From positions 1,860,001-1,924,000 of the forward strand of contig OZ345369.1 in the NCBI GenBank assembly GCA_977006965.1: DNA of 64,000 nt, written 5' to 3'. The translations under genes were made by a program, and so were the position numbers. Within the stretch, counting starts at the first letter, position 1. Each line of letters starts with the position of its first letter. Positions 33,671 through 45,100 of the stretch are shown in pieces. The notes below the pieces were generated by a model, which was given only the letters and a program-made list of their open reading frames with translations, did not search any database and had not been told where the DNA came from. This DNA comes from Phymatolithon calcareum. Taxonomy: Eukaryota; Rhodophyta; Florideophyceae; Hapalidiales.

Positions 33671-34129
33671 ATGACCTCCGCTTTCTTGACCGCCACGGGA
33701 ATCCCTATCCGAGCTGCCTCACGCATACCCACCACCCGCCATCGCCCCATCCTCACCGCCCGTCGAAGTCTCTGTGTCTCCCCCACCATGACGCTGATCT
33801 CCCCGGCCGAATCTCACGCTCGCAAATCCAATGGTTGGAAGCATCTCGACGTGCGCACAGAGGGTGAATTTGCCAACGTCCGCGCACCGAACAGCGTTAA
33901 TGTACCGTTCATGAACCGCGATGCCAATGGGATGGCACCTAACCCCGGCTTTTTGGCTTCTGTTGACGAGAAGTTCGACAAGACCGACAAGATCATCATT
34001 AGCTGCGCGAGTGGCGTACGCAGTGCGCGTGCGTATACTGCCCTTTCTGCTGCAGGATATTCCAATCTTGCCGATATGGAGGGTGGAATGAATAGTTATT
34101 CTAGCGACACTGCCCTTCCGATGGAGTGA
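33671..34129 (+). CDS. Single-domain rhodanese-like protein
   Basis: A single exon of 152 aa from the first ATG at 33671 (the frame is open further up, but from a TTG). Residues 1-45 are basic and rich in Ser, Thr, Ala and Arg, like an organellar transit peptide. The rhodanese domain (about 52-145) has L-D-V-R-T-E-G-E-F, I-I-I-S-C-A-S-G-V-R-S-A-R-A (active Cys in the C-A-S-G-V-R loop) and D-M-E-G-G-M-N-S-Y near the end. Rhodaneses move sulfane sulfur or act as redox/scaffold proteins; plant chloroplast thiosulfate:sulfurtransferases of this size are the nearest type. It is convergent with the next gene, 185 bp away. Confidence 0.9.
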   Translation: MTSAFLTATGIPIRAASRIPTTRHRPILTARRSLCVSPTMTLISPAESHARKSNGWKHLDVRTEGEFANVRAPNSVNVPFMNRDANGMAPNPGFLASVDEKFDKTDKIIISCASGVRSARAYTALSAAGYSNLADMEGGMNSYSSDTALPME

Positions 34130-34314
34130 GCTTAGAGCGTTGACCCACTTGCAGCTTGTGGAGAGCGTAGTTTATAACCATCAGTCCTAAACATTCTTTT
34201 GTTCTACACGTGCGACCTTTGCATCCCCAATCTGAGCCATTATGCAGTGCCATCATTTTACATTAACTTATTGGATCCGCTGATCTGCTCTATTAGTACA
34301 AAAGTTGTTCCATT

Positions 34315-35868
34315 TCAGTTTGTCCTTTTTGCCACAGACGCGTCCACAGGATTTAGATCTTCATCACCATCCGATTTGCTTCCATTGCCAGTGTGCATCA
34401 TCGGTAAGTACGGTACATTTGAGTTGCGATAAAAAGTTGCAGGTACGATATTTTCTGATCCTTTCGCTGCAGAAATGGTGAGCACGGTCATGCACACAAA
34501 GTCGACGAGATACACAAAGTACATTGTAGTGTTAGTGTGTATAATCTCGCCAACCATAGCCGGTTCCCACACCCGTCGTCTGTAATTGAGTCCAACCATG
34601 ACATAAAACACAAATTCGCACCCGAAAATAGACGCGTAACCCTGCCGTCGCGACTTGTAAATCGTCACAACGAGCAGGAGCATGAATATCGGGAAAAAGA
34701 CCCCAATCAGGAACTGCAACAGCATAAACAATTGCTCGGATGCCTCGTACAGCGTCTGCAGCGGGTCCTGTTGCAGTACGACGCGTGCAATGCAGAAACC
34801 AAGTGCAAGCGCTGCTAGAAACACGTTGCACAGAAAAACGTACTGTCGAAGAGAAATAGTACGCGACAGAGAAAGCATCACATACACAGACACGCAGACA
34901 GGGAAAGCCACAAGTGCAAAACACAGAATGACAGCAACAACAGCCCCATACTTCGCGGGGAGCAGATGATCGACAGTTTTCGCAACGCGACGCTCAAGTT
35001 CCGCAAGTCTATGTCGCATTTTTCCAATCTTTGGTTGCATGTACAGCTTCGCGTAATACGCCATCGCATCAGTCTCTGGCATTTCGAGAAGCACTGCTGC
35101 GCGCTTCGCACGATGACGGAGCCAAGCAGCGAGGTTAGGGTTTTGAATTTTCTCCTGCAACTGCATAAGCTGCCTCTGCTCGTCGCGCACAACGCGGCTC
35201 AATAACCTCTTCTCCTCGAGCAGCTCTTCGAATGCACGGCGTTGATCCTGAAGTGCACGCTCGAGCTCCTTTCGCACGCCAATGGCACTATCGCGTTCGT
35301 TTTGTATCATTTGGTTGAGTCTATCGCGTTCCGCAGCCCATTTCCGGCGCTCGTGATGCACCTGATGTCTGAAGTTTGCAAAAAGCGTATCCGTATCAGT
35401 AGACCTTTGTGAGCCTGACCCGGAGCGAGAGTTGACCTCTTCGAGTTTTCGGGTAAGCATTGTAACCTTTTCTGTAAGCGATGCAATCTTCTCTGACGTG
35501 CCGGCAGGTTGCAAAAGAACGGGATCCGGCGCACGCTTCAAGGATGGATCGACGACTGGAGGATCGGCTCCTGTGCCACGTGGATCGACTGGATGACCAG
35601 GGAACATTTCGGGGGCATCATGCTCATCTTTGACAGGGGCCAGAATGTCCGCTGCAGGTTTCAATTCGCGGTCGCCCTCTGGGACTGCAGCAGCGCCGTT
35701 TTGCTTAGATATGTGAAGTTGTTCGTGCCCCTGGCCTTCTTCGATTTCTGGTTCAGGCTCATTATGACCGCGGTTGCCTGTATTTCCAGTGGCAACTGCG
35801 AGCAAGATTGCAAGACAGAGTAGAAGTAGGGTGCGGGAGAAAAATGTGCCGCGGTCGGAAGATTGCAT
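34315..35868 (-). CDS. Unknown secretory-pathway protein: coiled coil plus about five membrane helices
   Basis: A single exon of 517 aa. I do not recognise the family. Residues 1-28 look like a cleavable signal peptide (F-F-S-R-T-L-L-L-L-C-L-A-I-L-L-A-V-A). Residues 30-120 are acidic, Pro-rich and probably disordered. Residues 120-270 form a long charged coiled coil. Near 300 is a heptad stretch (M-R-H-R-L-A-E-L-E-R-R-V-A). About five hydrophobic helices follow, at roughly 309-335, 343-366, 378-408, 418-436 and 450-472, with a short polar tail. The layout suggests a lumenal coiled coil anchored in an ER, Golgi or vacuolar membrane. It lies 376 bp downstream of the dehydrogenase on the same strand. 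Confidence 0.8.
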   Translation of the reverse strand: MQSSDRGTFFSRTLLLLCLAILLAVATGNTGNRGHNEPEPEIEEGQGHEQLHISKQNGAAAVPEGDRELKPAADILAPVKDEHDAPEMFPGHPVDPRGTGADPPVVDPSLKRAPDPVLLQPAGTSEKIASLTEKVTMLTRKLEEVNSRSGSGSQRSTDTDTLFANFRHQVHHERRKWAAERDRLNQMIQNERDSAIGVRKELERALQDQRRAFEELLEEKRLLSRVVRDEQRQLMQLQEKIQNPNLAAWLRHRAKRAAVLLEMPETDAMAYYAKLYMQPKIGKMRHRLAELERRVAKTVDHLLPAKYGAVVAVILCFALVAFPVCVSVYVMLSLSRTISLRQYVFLCNVFLAALALGFCIARVVLQQDPLQTLYEASEQLFMLLQFLIGVFFPIFMLLLVVTIYKSRRQGYASIFGCEFVFYVMVGLNYRRRVWEPAMVGEIIHTNTTMYFVYLVDFVCMTVLTISAAKGSENIVPATFYRNSNVPYLPMMHTGNGSKSDGDEDLNPVDASVAKRTN

Positions 35869-36244
35869 TTGGGAACGAGGCCACCTTAATCAACGGGGAG
35901 AGCACAAAGTGGACAACGTATCGGCGACGCTTCTCCAGCAAAGCGACGTGCAACAAGGTGACAAGGTCTAGAGACAAAAGCTTTCAAACTGAGATTGACT
36001 TTGATACCTTCCGAAAAACGAGCGTGTCCCATACGCTTACAGTCTGAGAGCTGTAAAGCCGTGGAATGAAAACGATTGATAAAAATTTTACCAAGTGTTT
36101 AGATTCATTCTTGTTACGATTTAAGCATATATGCTATTGTCGAGGATGGGGCACAGAACCCTCAGGCAACAGGATGCACGGCGTGAAAAGGTTGACCCCC
36201 ATCTCTCGGACTACGAAAAGTACTGTACCAGAAAAATATACCTT

Positions 36245-37919
36245 TCAATTATCGTCTTCAAAAGAAAACTTCTGATACTTCTCCTTGATCGAAGGATACA
36301 GATCGCGCAGCTTCAGCATGTCGTTCTGCAAAGCAGTGGGAATCAGGGTGCCACCAGAGGCGTGCCGACCCTTAAATTCGTCGTTCTCCAGCTCACCGGC
36401 AGTGTAAATACGACCAGGTCCGTTCGGATCTTTGTCCGACGCACGGAGCTCGCGCAAAAAGGTGCCCACATTCTTCTTAAACCGGTCAACAGGAAGGAAT
36501 TTTGCAATGTCGATAGCGATGAAGAAATGTCCTAGCGGCTTGAGTAGTGAGTTTAAAAGCGTGCAGAGAGAAAAGTTAGAAATTGTTGCTCACGATTATG
36601 TTCTAGAAACACGCGCAATTCTTGAAGAAGCATGGATTCACATACCATTGGAATCTTGTCTCCAGTCGTTTTGTCTACGCCGGATAGATGGGGGCTGGTG
36701 CTGGCATCGCTGAGCGCAGTGGAAAGCAGTTCCACAACAGTTGCGTAGCCATAGCCTGAAGGTCAAAAACATCACACGACGTCAGACTCAATAGAATGAT
36801 GGTCATCGCAGTGAAAGAAGACACTTTTCAGTCACTTACCTTTGTATCTGATCGTTTTGAAATGCAAGCAGGTAGCAGAGAAAGCACCATTGAAGTCAGA
36901 CAAAGAACCGCCCGTGTCACTCACCTCAGTGTCAGAATGTGTTAACGTACCCTCCCATGGACGCCCCAACACCGCCCAATGGAGCCAGTGAGCACTCCCC
37001 AGACACAAGATCCCTCAAGATCCCTTCGGTGTCGGTCCGAATTCTGCCCTCTCGGTCTACAACCTGTCCCGGCGGAGTGGGTAAGCCCTCTCGAGCATAC
37101 TTCTCAATTTTTCCACGTTGATTAACTGAAGTTGCGCAATCGAGTAAAAACGGAAAACCGTCATCGCTGGGAAGGCCAAAAGTGATAGGATTCGTGCCGA
37201 GCATCGGCTGAACCCCAAACGTCGGCGAGATGGACGGCCTGTCATCAAAAAAACCAAAAAATTAGTCCTTGTTCACCAACAAGCAATTTGACAAAAATTC
37301 AAGGATCAAAAACGTCTTACCTGGCATTTGTGCCCGTGATCCCGATGCAACCATGCTCCTGAGCCCGGTTCGCATACCACCCCGCCGCCCCATAGTGGGA
37401 GCTGTTGCGAGTGACGACCATGGCAACACCAAACTTCTTCGCCTTCTCAATGCACAGATCCATGCACCTCGGTCCGATATACAGCCCGAGCCCGCCGTTG
37501 CCGTCGACCACAGCAGTAGTGTCCGATTCACTCACAATGGTGAACGGGGCAGTAGGCTTGAGAATGCCGGCAAGAATGCGCTGAATGTAGATCGGCTTGA
37601 GGCGACCGATACCATGGCTATCAATGCCACGCTTATCAGCAAAGATGAGCACGTCTGCGGCGACTTTCGCCTCATCGAGAGGAACTCCTGCGGCGACAAG
37701 CACATCGCACATGAATTGCTCGAGATAATCAAACTCGATGCGTGCAAACTTCATCGGGGCATCACCCGTTGCCGCGGCCGCCTTTTTGAGAGGCGGTGCA
37801 GAAATTGCGAGCGTATCCCAGGATGCCAGTAGCTCGCGGAGTACGGCCTCGTCGGCCGGGGCGGAGTCTTTCAGCGAGGCCGCCACGGCCTCGACTCGTG
37901 ATTTCAGCGCGACGGACAT
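36245..37919 (-). CDS. Malate/L-lactate dehydrogenase-family oxidoreductase, five exons including an 8-nt microexon
   Basis: The exons on the minus strand are 37919-37321, 37238-36951, 36847-36840, 36755-36646 and 36538-36245. All introns are GT/AG and 82-107 bp. They join to 1299 nt (432 aa). This is the LdhA/YlbC-type NAD(P)-dependent 2-hydroxyacid dehydrogenase family (PF02615), unrelated to classical Rossmann MDH. Family marks are D-S-H-G-I-G-R-L, V-T-R-N-S-S-H-Y-G-A-A-G, then after splicing P-M-L-G-T-N-P-I-T-F-G-L-P, Y-K-G-Y-G, and L-G-H-F-F-I-A-I-D. The conserved Y-K-G joint is encoded by the 8-nt exon. The start at 37919 is the ATG nearest the conserved region; the frame stays open to 38159. 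The exact substrate is unknown. Confidence 0.9.
36840..36847 (-). other. 8-nt microexon (ATACAAAG)
   Basis: On the minus strand the sequence reads ...GATCAG|ATACAAAG|GTAAGTG. It completes GG-A, TAC, AAA, G-GC, giving the conserved G-Y-K-G. Direct joining of the flanking exons would shift the frame and lose Y-K. Flanking introns are 103 and 84 bp. Confidence 0.85.
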
Positions 37920-40900
37920 GGTGAGGCGAGCTCCGAGAGACGAGATGCTTTGCAAATCGGAAGGCAAGAGCTTCTCCCCTTCCTCTTGAAGGGTGGCGTC
38001 TGTTATCCTTATGAGCTGGAGTCTAAATTGAAGTTTTGCAAAGATCTCAGTTTTGCGATTTCGTGTCTGATCTCCGATCTCAGGCTCTACGGCGTCTTGT
38101 ATCATATCGTAATGTTGCGGTTTCAAAGATCTGTAGAATACAAGACTAAACTGTACCACTGTTTTGAGTTTCTACTGTGGAATCGTGCAGATGCACACTG
38201 CGCACTTTTCGCGTGCACTTTTCGCGTGCTCTGCGACAGCCCTGCTACAGTCCACAGAGATCTCGGGTCACTGCATGCTCTCATCAGAAGTTCTTTTTCC
38301 GGCAATGCTCTATGTCTCATTTCAGACATATTGGAAAACCTTTTCCGTCGAACAGACAAGTGCGTATTGAAGACTAAGTCAGAAAGACAAAAAACACTGC
38401 AGGTTTACCATTTAAAAGTACGCTGAAATAACGAATCCTGGAGGACATGTCGGGAGGCTCCTCTTCTCTCCTCCACCCACTTTGTACTGTAATGGGCTCG
38501 TGACTTTAGCCCTTTAAACATTCCTGCGTTCTAGGAACTGGGATGTAAAACTTACACATAAATGAGGTTCTACATGTAGGTACATGTCCGAAAGTGGACG
38601 AGAGCCAATGCGACAAGCACTGAAGACGGAGAGCAAAAGATCAACAATCGCTCTGTCGTCCATATCATGATGCCATACTAAATGTGAGAGGACCTACATG
38701 ATGACATGATTATGTTCTTGCCTTGATTTTTGATTGGAGCATGCGCTTAAATGGTAGGTGCCCTAATACTGTAGAACCAACCACACTGGCTGTTAGAGTT
38801 GGAATTGGTTTTGTTTTTTGTGTAGATTGTTGGGCATAAGATGCAGCGGTCTACCAGATGTCCTAAGCACAGTAGTGCTTGGACAGATGCGTGGATCCGA
38901 CACTGTCGGTGATCCGGTATGATTTGATCTTGACAGCAGATCCGTTGACTGTCAGCAATAAGATCTCTCACAGCGGCCTCGACATTTACCCAGGATTATT
39001 TTTCTTTGAAAGAAGAGATTCAAGCTTGAATCATTTTTGAAAAAACACCTCGGTGTTTTTTCAAAAATGAGATCTGAATTGAACTATTACATCGATTTTG
39101 GCCAAATTAAATTTGCTTAGGATCACAACTAAAAATGGGGGCTGTCAAGACCAACCTAGCCTTTCCATGAACCAGATCAAGTATCGCTGAGGGATATATA
39201 ACCCGCAAAAATTTTCACCGGAGCAGGGGGATGCGATAAGACCGTCATGGAATTAAGCTTGGTTGGAACAGAAACGTCTTTGTCGAATTACGTAGCCTAC
39301 CGGATATCTTCCTCAACTGCACGTGATTCGGGAAGAGCAAGCAGAAGATAAAAAGTTCTGCCGATGATAATGGAGCGTTGATCTCGGTTGCTCCGATTGC
39401 TAAAGCGGCGTTCATTGGCAGTAATGATACCTTGCATGGATCTGGGGGATTACGGATATTTGAGTACCTAATGAGGTAAAAATCGCTTGCAAATTTCGAA
39501 GTCATGTTTCAGAACTTCACCACGTTTTAGTTGGCATGATTGTGCCATTGTTGTTTTCCTTCGACAAGGCCATTGCCGTAGCCCACTAAGGCACCACCAT
39601 TTACCTACTTCCATTGCGCACTTAAGAGTACATTGAGAGAACCAGTAAGTTTTGCGCAAAATCCAATGACCCTTAAACCGCTCGGGCTTCATAATTTGAG
39701 GTTTATCGATAATCGGTAATTTTTTTGCGAGGGTCGCGCGTATTGCAATACTTCAAGTAGCACTTCGTTATCTTCGCCATGTAGACGTGCTCCGACTGAG
39801 AATGCCTGGGATTATTTGCTGTTTGCCATAGCAAATGCGAAGCTACTAGCAAGATGGCGATTTTTGCGGCAGAACGTGCCTATTCGTTCAGATGATGCAG
39901 AGAGTTTGCAGTTCGGCTATGGGCTACATTTTTCAGGAAGTCTTTCTCAAGACAATAGCTCGACCGTTTTTCTTTTCCTCTAAACTGACTAACAGGCAAA
40001 AAATTGTAGACGGATCTACGAATGTTTGTGCTGGCCAAGAAACCGAATGTTTCAGCCGCATGACCATAGTCCGGTCTAGCTGGCTCATGTCTGTGCCCCA
40101 TGGACTAAATTTGATTATAAAGAACAGCGATCCAGATGAGCAATGCGTATTCTAGGGAAGACACACTCGCTGATAGATTATTGGGACATTAAAAGCATGT
40201 CATTCTCTTCAAGGCGCCATGAAGGTAGTATCTGATCTGTTCCGAAGAATGAGGAACGGAAAGATCTATTGAGGACAGCTTCGAGACAAGCTGGAGAGGA
40301 GTAACTAAGGAGAAGAAAGCTACGTGTCAGAGATTGGTGTGGTTGCCATTGGAGATCCGATCTTGAGCATCGGATCTTATACATTCGAGACGTAGATGAA
40401 AGACGGCACAACGGGATCTACATTGATCTCTTAAAAGAGAGATCAATACAAAGTGTCCTCACTAATCGGAACCTTGCAGTAGTACCTTCAAGTTCGGGGG
40501 CTCAATAGGGGACCTTTAACCCTTTTGACAACACGCTGGTACGGAAACTACTATGTGCTCTGGCAAGTCGAGATGTTTTCAGTCGAATTCTATTCGCTGG
40601 AAAAAGTAGGTGCGAGGACATCATTGAGTGCTCGCTTCCGAGGAAATGGTCTACTCATGCTGGCGAAGCGATAAGCTGATCAAATAAAAAAAGAGTAGTG
40701 TGTTTTCGAGATAGAAAACGTCGGTGGGTGCATCATCTCAGGCCTGTTTTTGGAATTTTGAGTTCGTTTTCTTATCGAGGAATACCCAAGAGATGTTCGG
40801 CTATGCCGATATTGATAGTTTTCTATCGTCCTACAGTAACTTCTGTGCAAGAATAGTTGGCAGCCGCGAACGTAAGGGCTCTCGGCCTATTTACCCTTGA

Positions 40901-41387
40901 ACTGTTTCTGTGCGCTTCGGTACTATCTACAACTTGTTGATAAGTTTTTCAGACATACGATTCACCTCTGAAGTTACTGGCGAGAGTTCCGTATTCTGGA
41001 TAGAAGTTTCCTTGTTCTCATCAATTGAGTAAACAAACCAGCTCCTAGTGTTCTGGAGATCTCCAGAATTCTCTTGAGCAGCAGCACCGCAGATCAACCC
41101 ATTACGCGAACGTAGTTCTCACTGATACGAGACGCGCTTCGCTGTCGCAATTGCTGAACAACGTTTGCATTATCCTGTATACTGTCCGGAAATGGTGGAT
41201 CCCTCTCAACAATGGCCCCAGACTACGTCAGCTCAAATATTTGCTTCGGTTGCAAATACGATATCTGAGGTTGTTTCTGCATTGGTGAGGGTCTACGTCT
41301 CTTTCTCTTCTCGGCGGACTTTGTCAAAAGCACTTAAGTTGAAGTCGGTTACTCTTCTGTTTTATTCTTGAACAAGAAGCGTCGTCT
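37920..41387. other. Spacer upstream of the dehydrogenase
   Basis: The first few hundred bases should hold the dehydrogenase promoter. Beyond that are short ORFs and inverted repeats: 39017-39032 (GATTCAAGCTTGAATC), 39031-39070, and a 10-bp-arm hairpin near 40422-40447 (ATTGATCTCT/AGAGATCAAT). No gene recognised. Confidence 0.5.
39031..39070. repeat. 40-nt foldback, 19-bp arms
   Basis: Arms TCATTTTTGAAAAAACACC and GGTGTTTTTTCAAAAATGA enclose a 2-nt gap (TC). A separate 16-bp palindrome overlaps its left edge at 39017-39032. In spacer; function unknown. Confidence 0.85.
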
Positions 41388-42196
41388 TTGGAAACACAGT
41401 CTCGCACCGACGTGTCTAAGATACTCTTGAGGTCGAAACGGAGAAATAACCCTACAAATAAATTGGGAACGTTGAATAAAAGGCAGACAGAACTGTGGTT
41501 GCTTACACTTTATCAAGCACTCATTGATCGACGGATTGTAATCCCTGAGAGTGTAAAGATAAGGTTGGGTTTATCTTGAAAAAGGGTGATCCCTCTCTGA
41601 TGAGATCCTCTCTACTAAAACTACGAATGAGGGACTGCTTAAGTAGGCATCCTGTTACCCTCCAGCTATGGGATTTTCTGGAAGCATATTGCGTGCTTCC
41701 TGCTCGAAGAACCGCAGCTTCTGGCGCCACTGCATCATTGCGTGCCTACAGGATGTATTTCCTGAACCAGCGCGACGCTGACAACTGGATGCTGTACCGT
41801 GAAGCTGACCCGGAATCACTGAGGAAAAAGTGTGAATGAAAGTTCTACGAAGAGCTCACGAAGCAGCTGATCGGCAACTCATACGACTCGCATTACGCTC
41901 GGTATCGCTCTGTCACTCCGGAGCCGTCATTTATGTCTGGCAGGGGTATTAGGACCAATCTATCGCCTCTAGAGACGAAATGGAAGACTGTTGATGGAGT
42001 GCTCCCCCATACATCTTGCAGAATAGATGCAATGATCGCAAAGTCAATTAGACGAGGCTTGTCTGGTCGACCTTTGCAAGACCTGATGGGTGCTCTAATT
42101 TGCATACGTAGATTATCCACATGTAGGAACTGTTTTGCCTGTGACGTAGAGATAATCCATGATATTGATGTCTTTGACGACACTGATGATGAGTAG
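41388..42196 (+). pseudogene. Broken ORF of unknown origin, about 260 codons
   Basis: A frame at 41388-41579 stops and is overlapped by a second at 41576-41839. The second continues past a single TGA (41837-41839) in the same frame to 42196. The product is hydrophilic, with Lys/Arg- and Leu-rich helices (L-W-L-L-T-L-Y-Q-A-L, L-K-L-R-M-R-D-C-L, L-W-D-F-L-E-A-Y-C-V-L) and an acidic tail (D-D-T-D-D-E). I recognise no family. The length of the stop-poor stretch in otherwise closed spacer suggests a decayed gene, perhaps of a mobile element. Confidence 0.35.
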
Positions 42197-45100
42197 GGCG
42201 CTCTACTAGAGCCATAAAAACATCTTCCTGAATTGAGATAAAAAGCTGTCTTCAATTGAGAAAAAATTCCTGTGCAATTGGCACTAGCACCAAGTACTTT
42301 AGGCAAAGTGCACGAGTATAGTCTCAACTACCAAAACGAACAGTCGCCCACTCTAAGTATGGATTACACTATTTTGATACCCATTGTTGATTTCCACGTC
42401 GCGGGCTCTTAGATTGACGCTACACGGCTCCATTTCGCACGTTGAACTACTTTAGATCGCCGCCAGTACTCCATGAGTCCGATCACCATGCCTGTGAGTG
42501 TCCTAGTGAGGAGGGTCGCACGACGCGCTAGAGCGACCCTCGTGTATGGTGCTGACGTCTTTAGCAGCTTTAAATTCTAATAAAAGTCATCTTGCGTACG
42601 TCAAACAGATTTCTGGTACTCGGTCTGTACGTTCCCCGCGTGCAGACTGTCCTACAAGACGAAAATATTCCCCGCAGCTGATAGCGATTGTCGGATGTCC
42701 TCTTATCTAACCTTTCCAAATCAACTCGCCTCCGGGCTCTCGATCTCACGCTGTTCCGCACGTTATCTCTCTTCCATGCATCCGAAATGCTCGTCTGTAC
42801 CTCTTGTGGGCATTGCAGAAAAGGCGAGGTTGGAACAAAGTGCACACGTTCTAGCGCGTCAGGTATGGACTCTAGAACAGAAAACGATATTGTCTTCCTG
42901 CACAGGACGAACCTTGTGCTCTTCAGCTTACGTCTGCGGCCATACAGCGTTGAGGATTAGTTATAATGAATCCTGACTAGTTGCAATTCCTTGTGAGGGC
43001 TACTGTACAGTAGCCGACCGTCTGAAATGCACCAATGAGAGTGTCAACTCTCTTGCGCTTGATCCACTCACTTCCTTCGTCGACAATTCATGACGCTGTT
43101 CGGGATATCATTACGCCATACCCCTAGATACACGTCCCGTGGCAGGGTGCGAAGCACTCAGCTGCAAGAAGTGCGAACTTTCTTGCCTGCATGCAGCGAA
43201 GAAAGAATGAAAACTTACAATGCAACGGTAAAATCAAAAGCGATCGGAGGGAATTGCGAAGAGCAGTGGCAGCAAAGGACATCAGCAGAGGTGTCCTGAT
43301 GACATACGTGAATGTCACAGCTCTGCACTTCATCATCATCATGGGTAGCGTGATGGGATGAGTCAAGTCAGGAGAATTAGTTGGCTTGAAATATCTACGG
43401 AGAGAGCGCCAGCTGTAGCGTAGAATTGAGAGAAGACGGTATATCTACTTTTGACTAAAAGTGTTTTCGTAATAAGGATCTATCTAAAATGACGGGTGAT
43501 CAGTACATTTCTCTGATCTGGAAAGTGGTCCCAGCTGTCCATGGTCGATTCTGTGGAAACAAAGTACAGGTGTAACATTCTGGTAAATTGTCTAGCAGAT
43601 GGAACTGCTGTGAGATGAATCCAGCAAGCGTGAGCAAGAGCAGATGACGCCACATCCAGAGAGGAATTTGATGCACATAGTAATTTAATATAAGAGGCTC
43701 TATTGCTAGTGGCGCTAGTGGGATTGGACAATGCATCACAACACTTGGACGGAAAGTCAAACAACCAAAATGCAGAATAAACAAAGCAGTGCATCTACCG
43801 TCCTGCCCATAGATCCTCTATGGAAAGTTGCAAGCATGAATTCCGGTGCATCAACCTTTGGGACCGTGTTTTCGTACACGATACACTGAACAACACTGTA
43901 TTTCGTAATTAATCATTTTATTGAGGTGCCCGGTGCCCCCTTGACGGAGTAAGTTGGCAACCTACTCACAGTGTATTGCGCAGTACTGTACTGTACAGTA
44001 TGCGCTTGGCGCACATTGCTTGATCGCCGTGGAAGTCCATGAAGTGCAATCGGGTATTTTTGCGAAGAGATGAGATTATCTGCATCAGGTTGGAGCAGCT
44101 TTCCTCCCCCACATCCAGTTCCATGCGTACGTGAGGGCTCGTCGGTGTATTTTCAGACTTGTTGCCCGACATGGAGCGCGACCACACAAGGACCAAATCT
44201 AGATTTACTGCACAAGTCGTCATCCAATGTTCTTCAGATTGCCACAGAACAGTTTTTTAAAATCGGTGAGCTTCAGAAGCATCATCAGACACATTCTAGT
44301 CATCTACCGATCTTCGGGTTTTCTCTATTGACGAGTTTTAGTCATGCCCTTTGTCTATCGCTTCCGCGTTCAGACTTGATCTTTTAGTGGCTGCTGAATC
44401 GGAGCTTTAAGGTGAGGTATAGGCCACCTCCATCGGCGAACGGGGGTAGAACGAACTTTTAATGACTCAACTTCACCCGATAATGGTGTCAAAAAAGGGT
44501 CACAGCCTGATTAAATATAAGCATGGATCGATTCGGGAAGTGACCGCTCTGCTCCATTGGTATTTGGGGTTTGCAGCGACCCAAATATAGTATTGCTAAT
44601 CTTCTTCGTGCAAAATCGTCAACAGCCGTCATCGTCCTATGTTGCAAAACATGGCTTTTGTTGATTTCTGTTGAAACAAATTTTGTTGCGCAAGGTGCTC
44701 CGAGAAGAAGTTTACGGAGCAATAAAGAGTGTGCACGATGAATCTAGTTGCGCAATCCCTCTGCGTCACGATTGTCACGGGTGAGTCATTTTATCAAAGA
44801 AATTTCTGAAAATCAAGCGCAATGCAAAATGCTGAAATAATCCTTTTTGTTTGATGCGCATATTCCGGAACACAGTACTACGTCCAGGACTCGTATCACA
44901 ATTAAGAAATGATATGAAGCAGTCAAACTTTGGGACTGGTGGCTCTTTACGGTAACTTCGCGGCGGGAACAAAATGCTGCACAATATCTGAGAGCGCCAA
45001 TAAAATGTTTAGGGGCGTTTATCGCGTTTGCGCAGCCAAATAATCTGGAAATATCGTTGAGAGGCTAATCATTTGTTTTTGTGGGTTCTATCGTTAAGGA

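Noticed and set aside
37920-38159. Upstream extension of the dehydrogenase to an earlier in-frame start at 38159
   Set aside because: The extra 80 residues are unlike the family N-terminus. The ATG at 37919 starts just before the expected region. It could not be fully excluded without transcript data.
41893-42327. Minus-strand ORF of 144 aa opposite the broken ORF
   Set aside because: It mirrors the plus-strand frame over most of its length and has no motif of its own; treated as a shadow.
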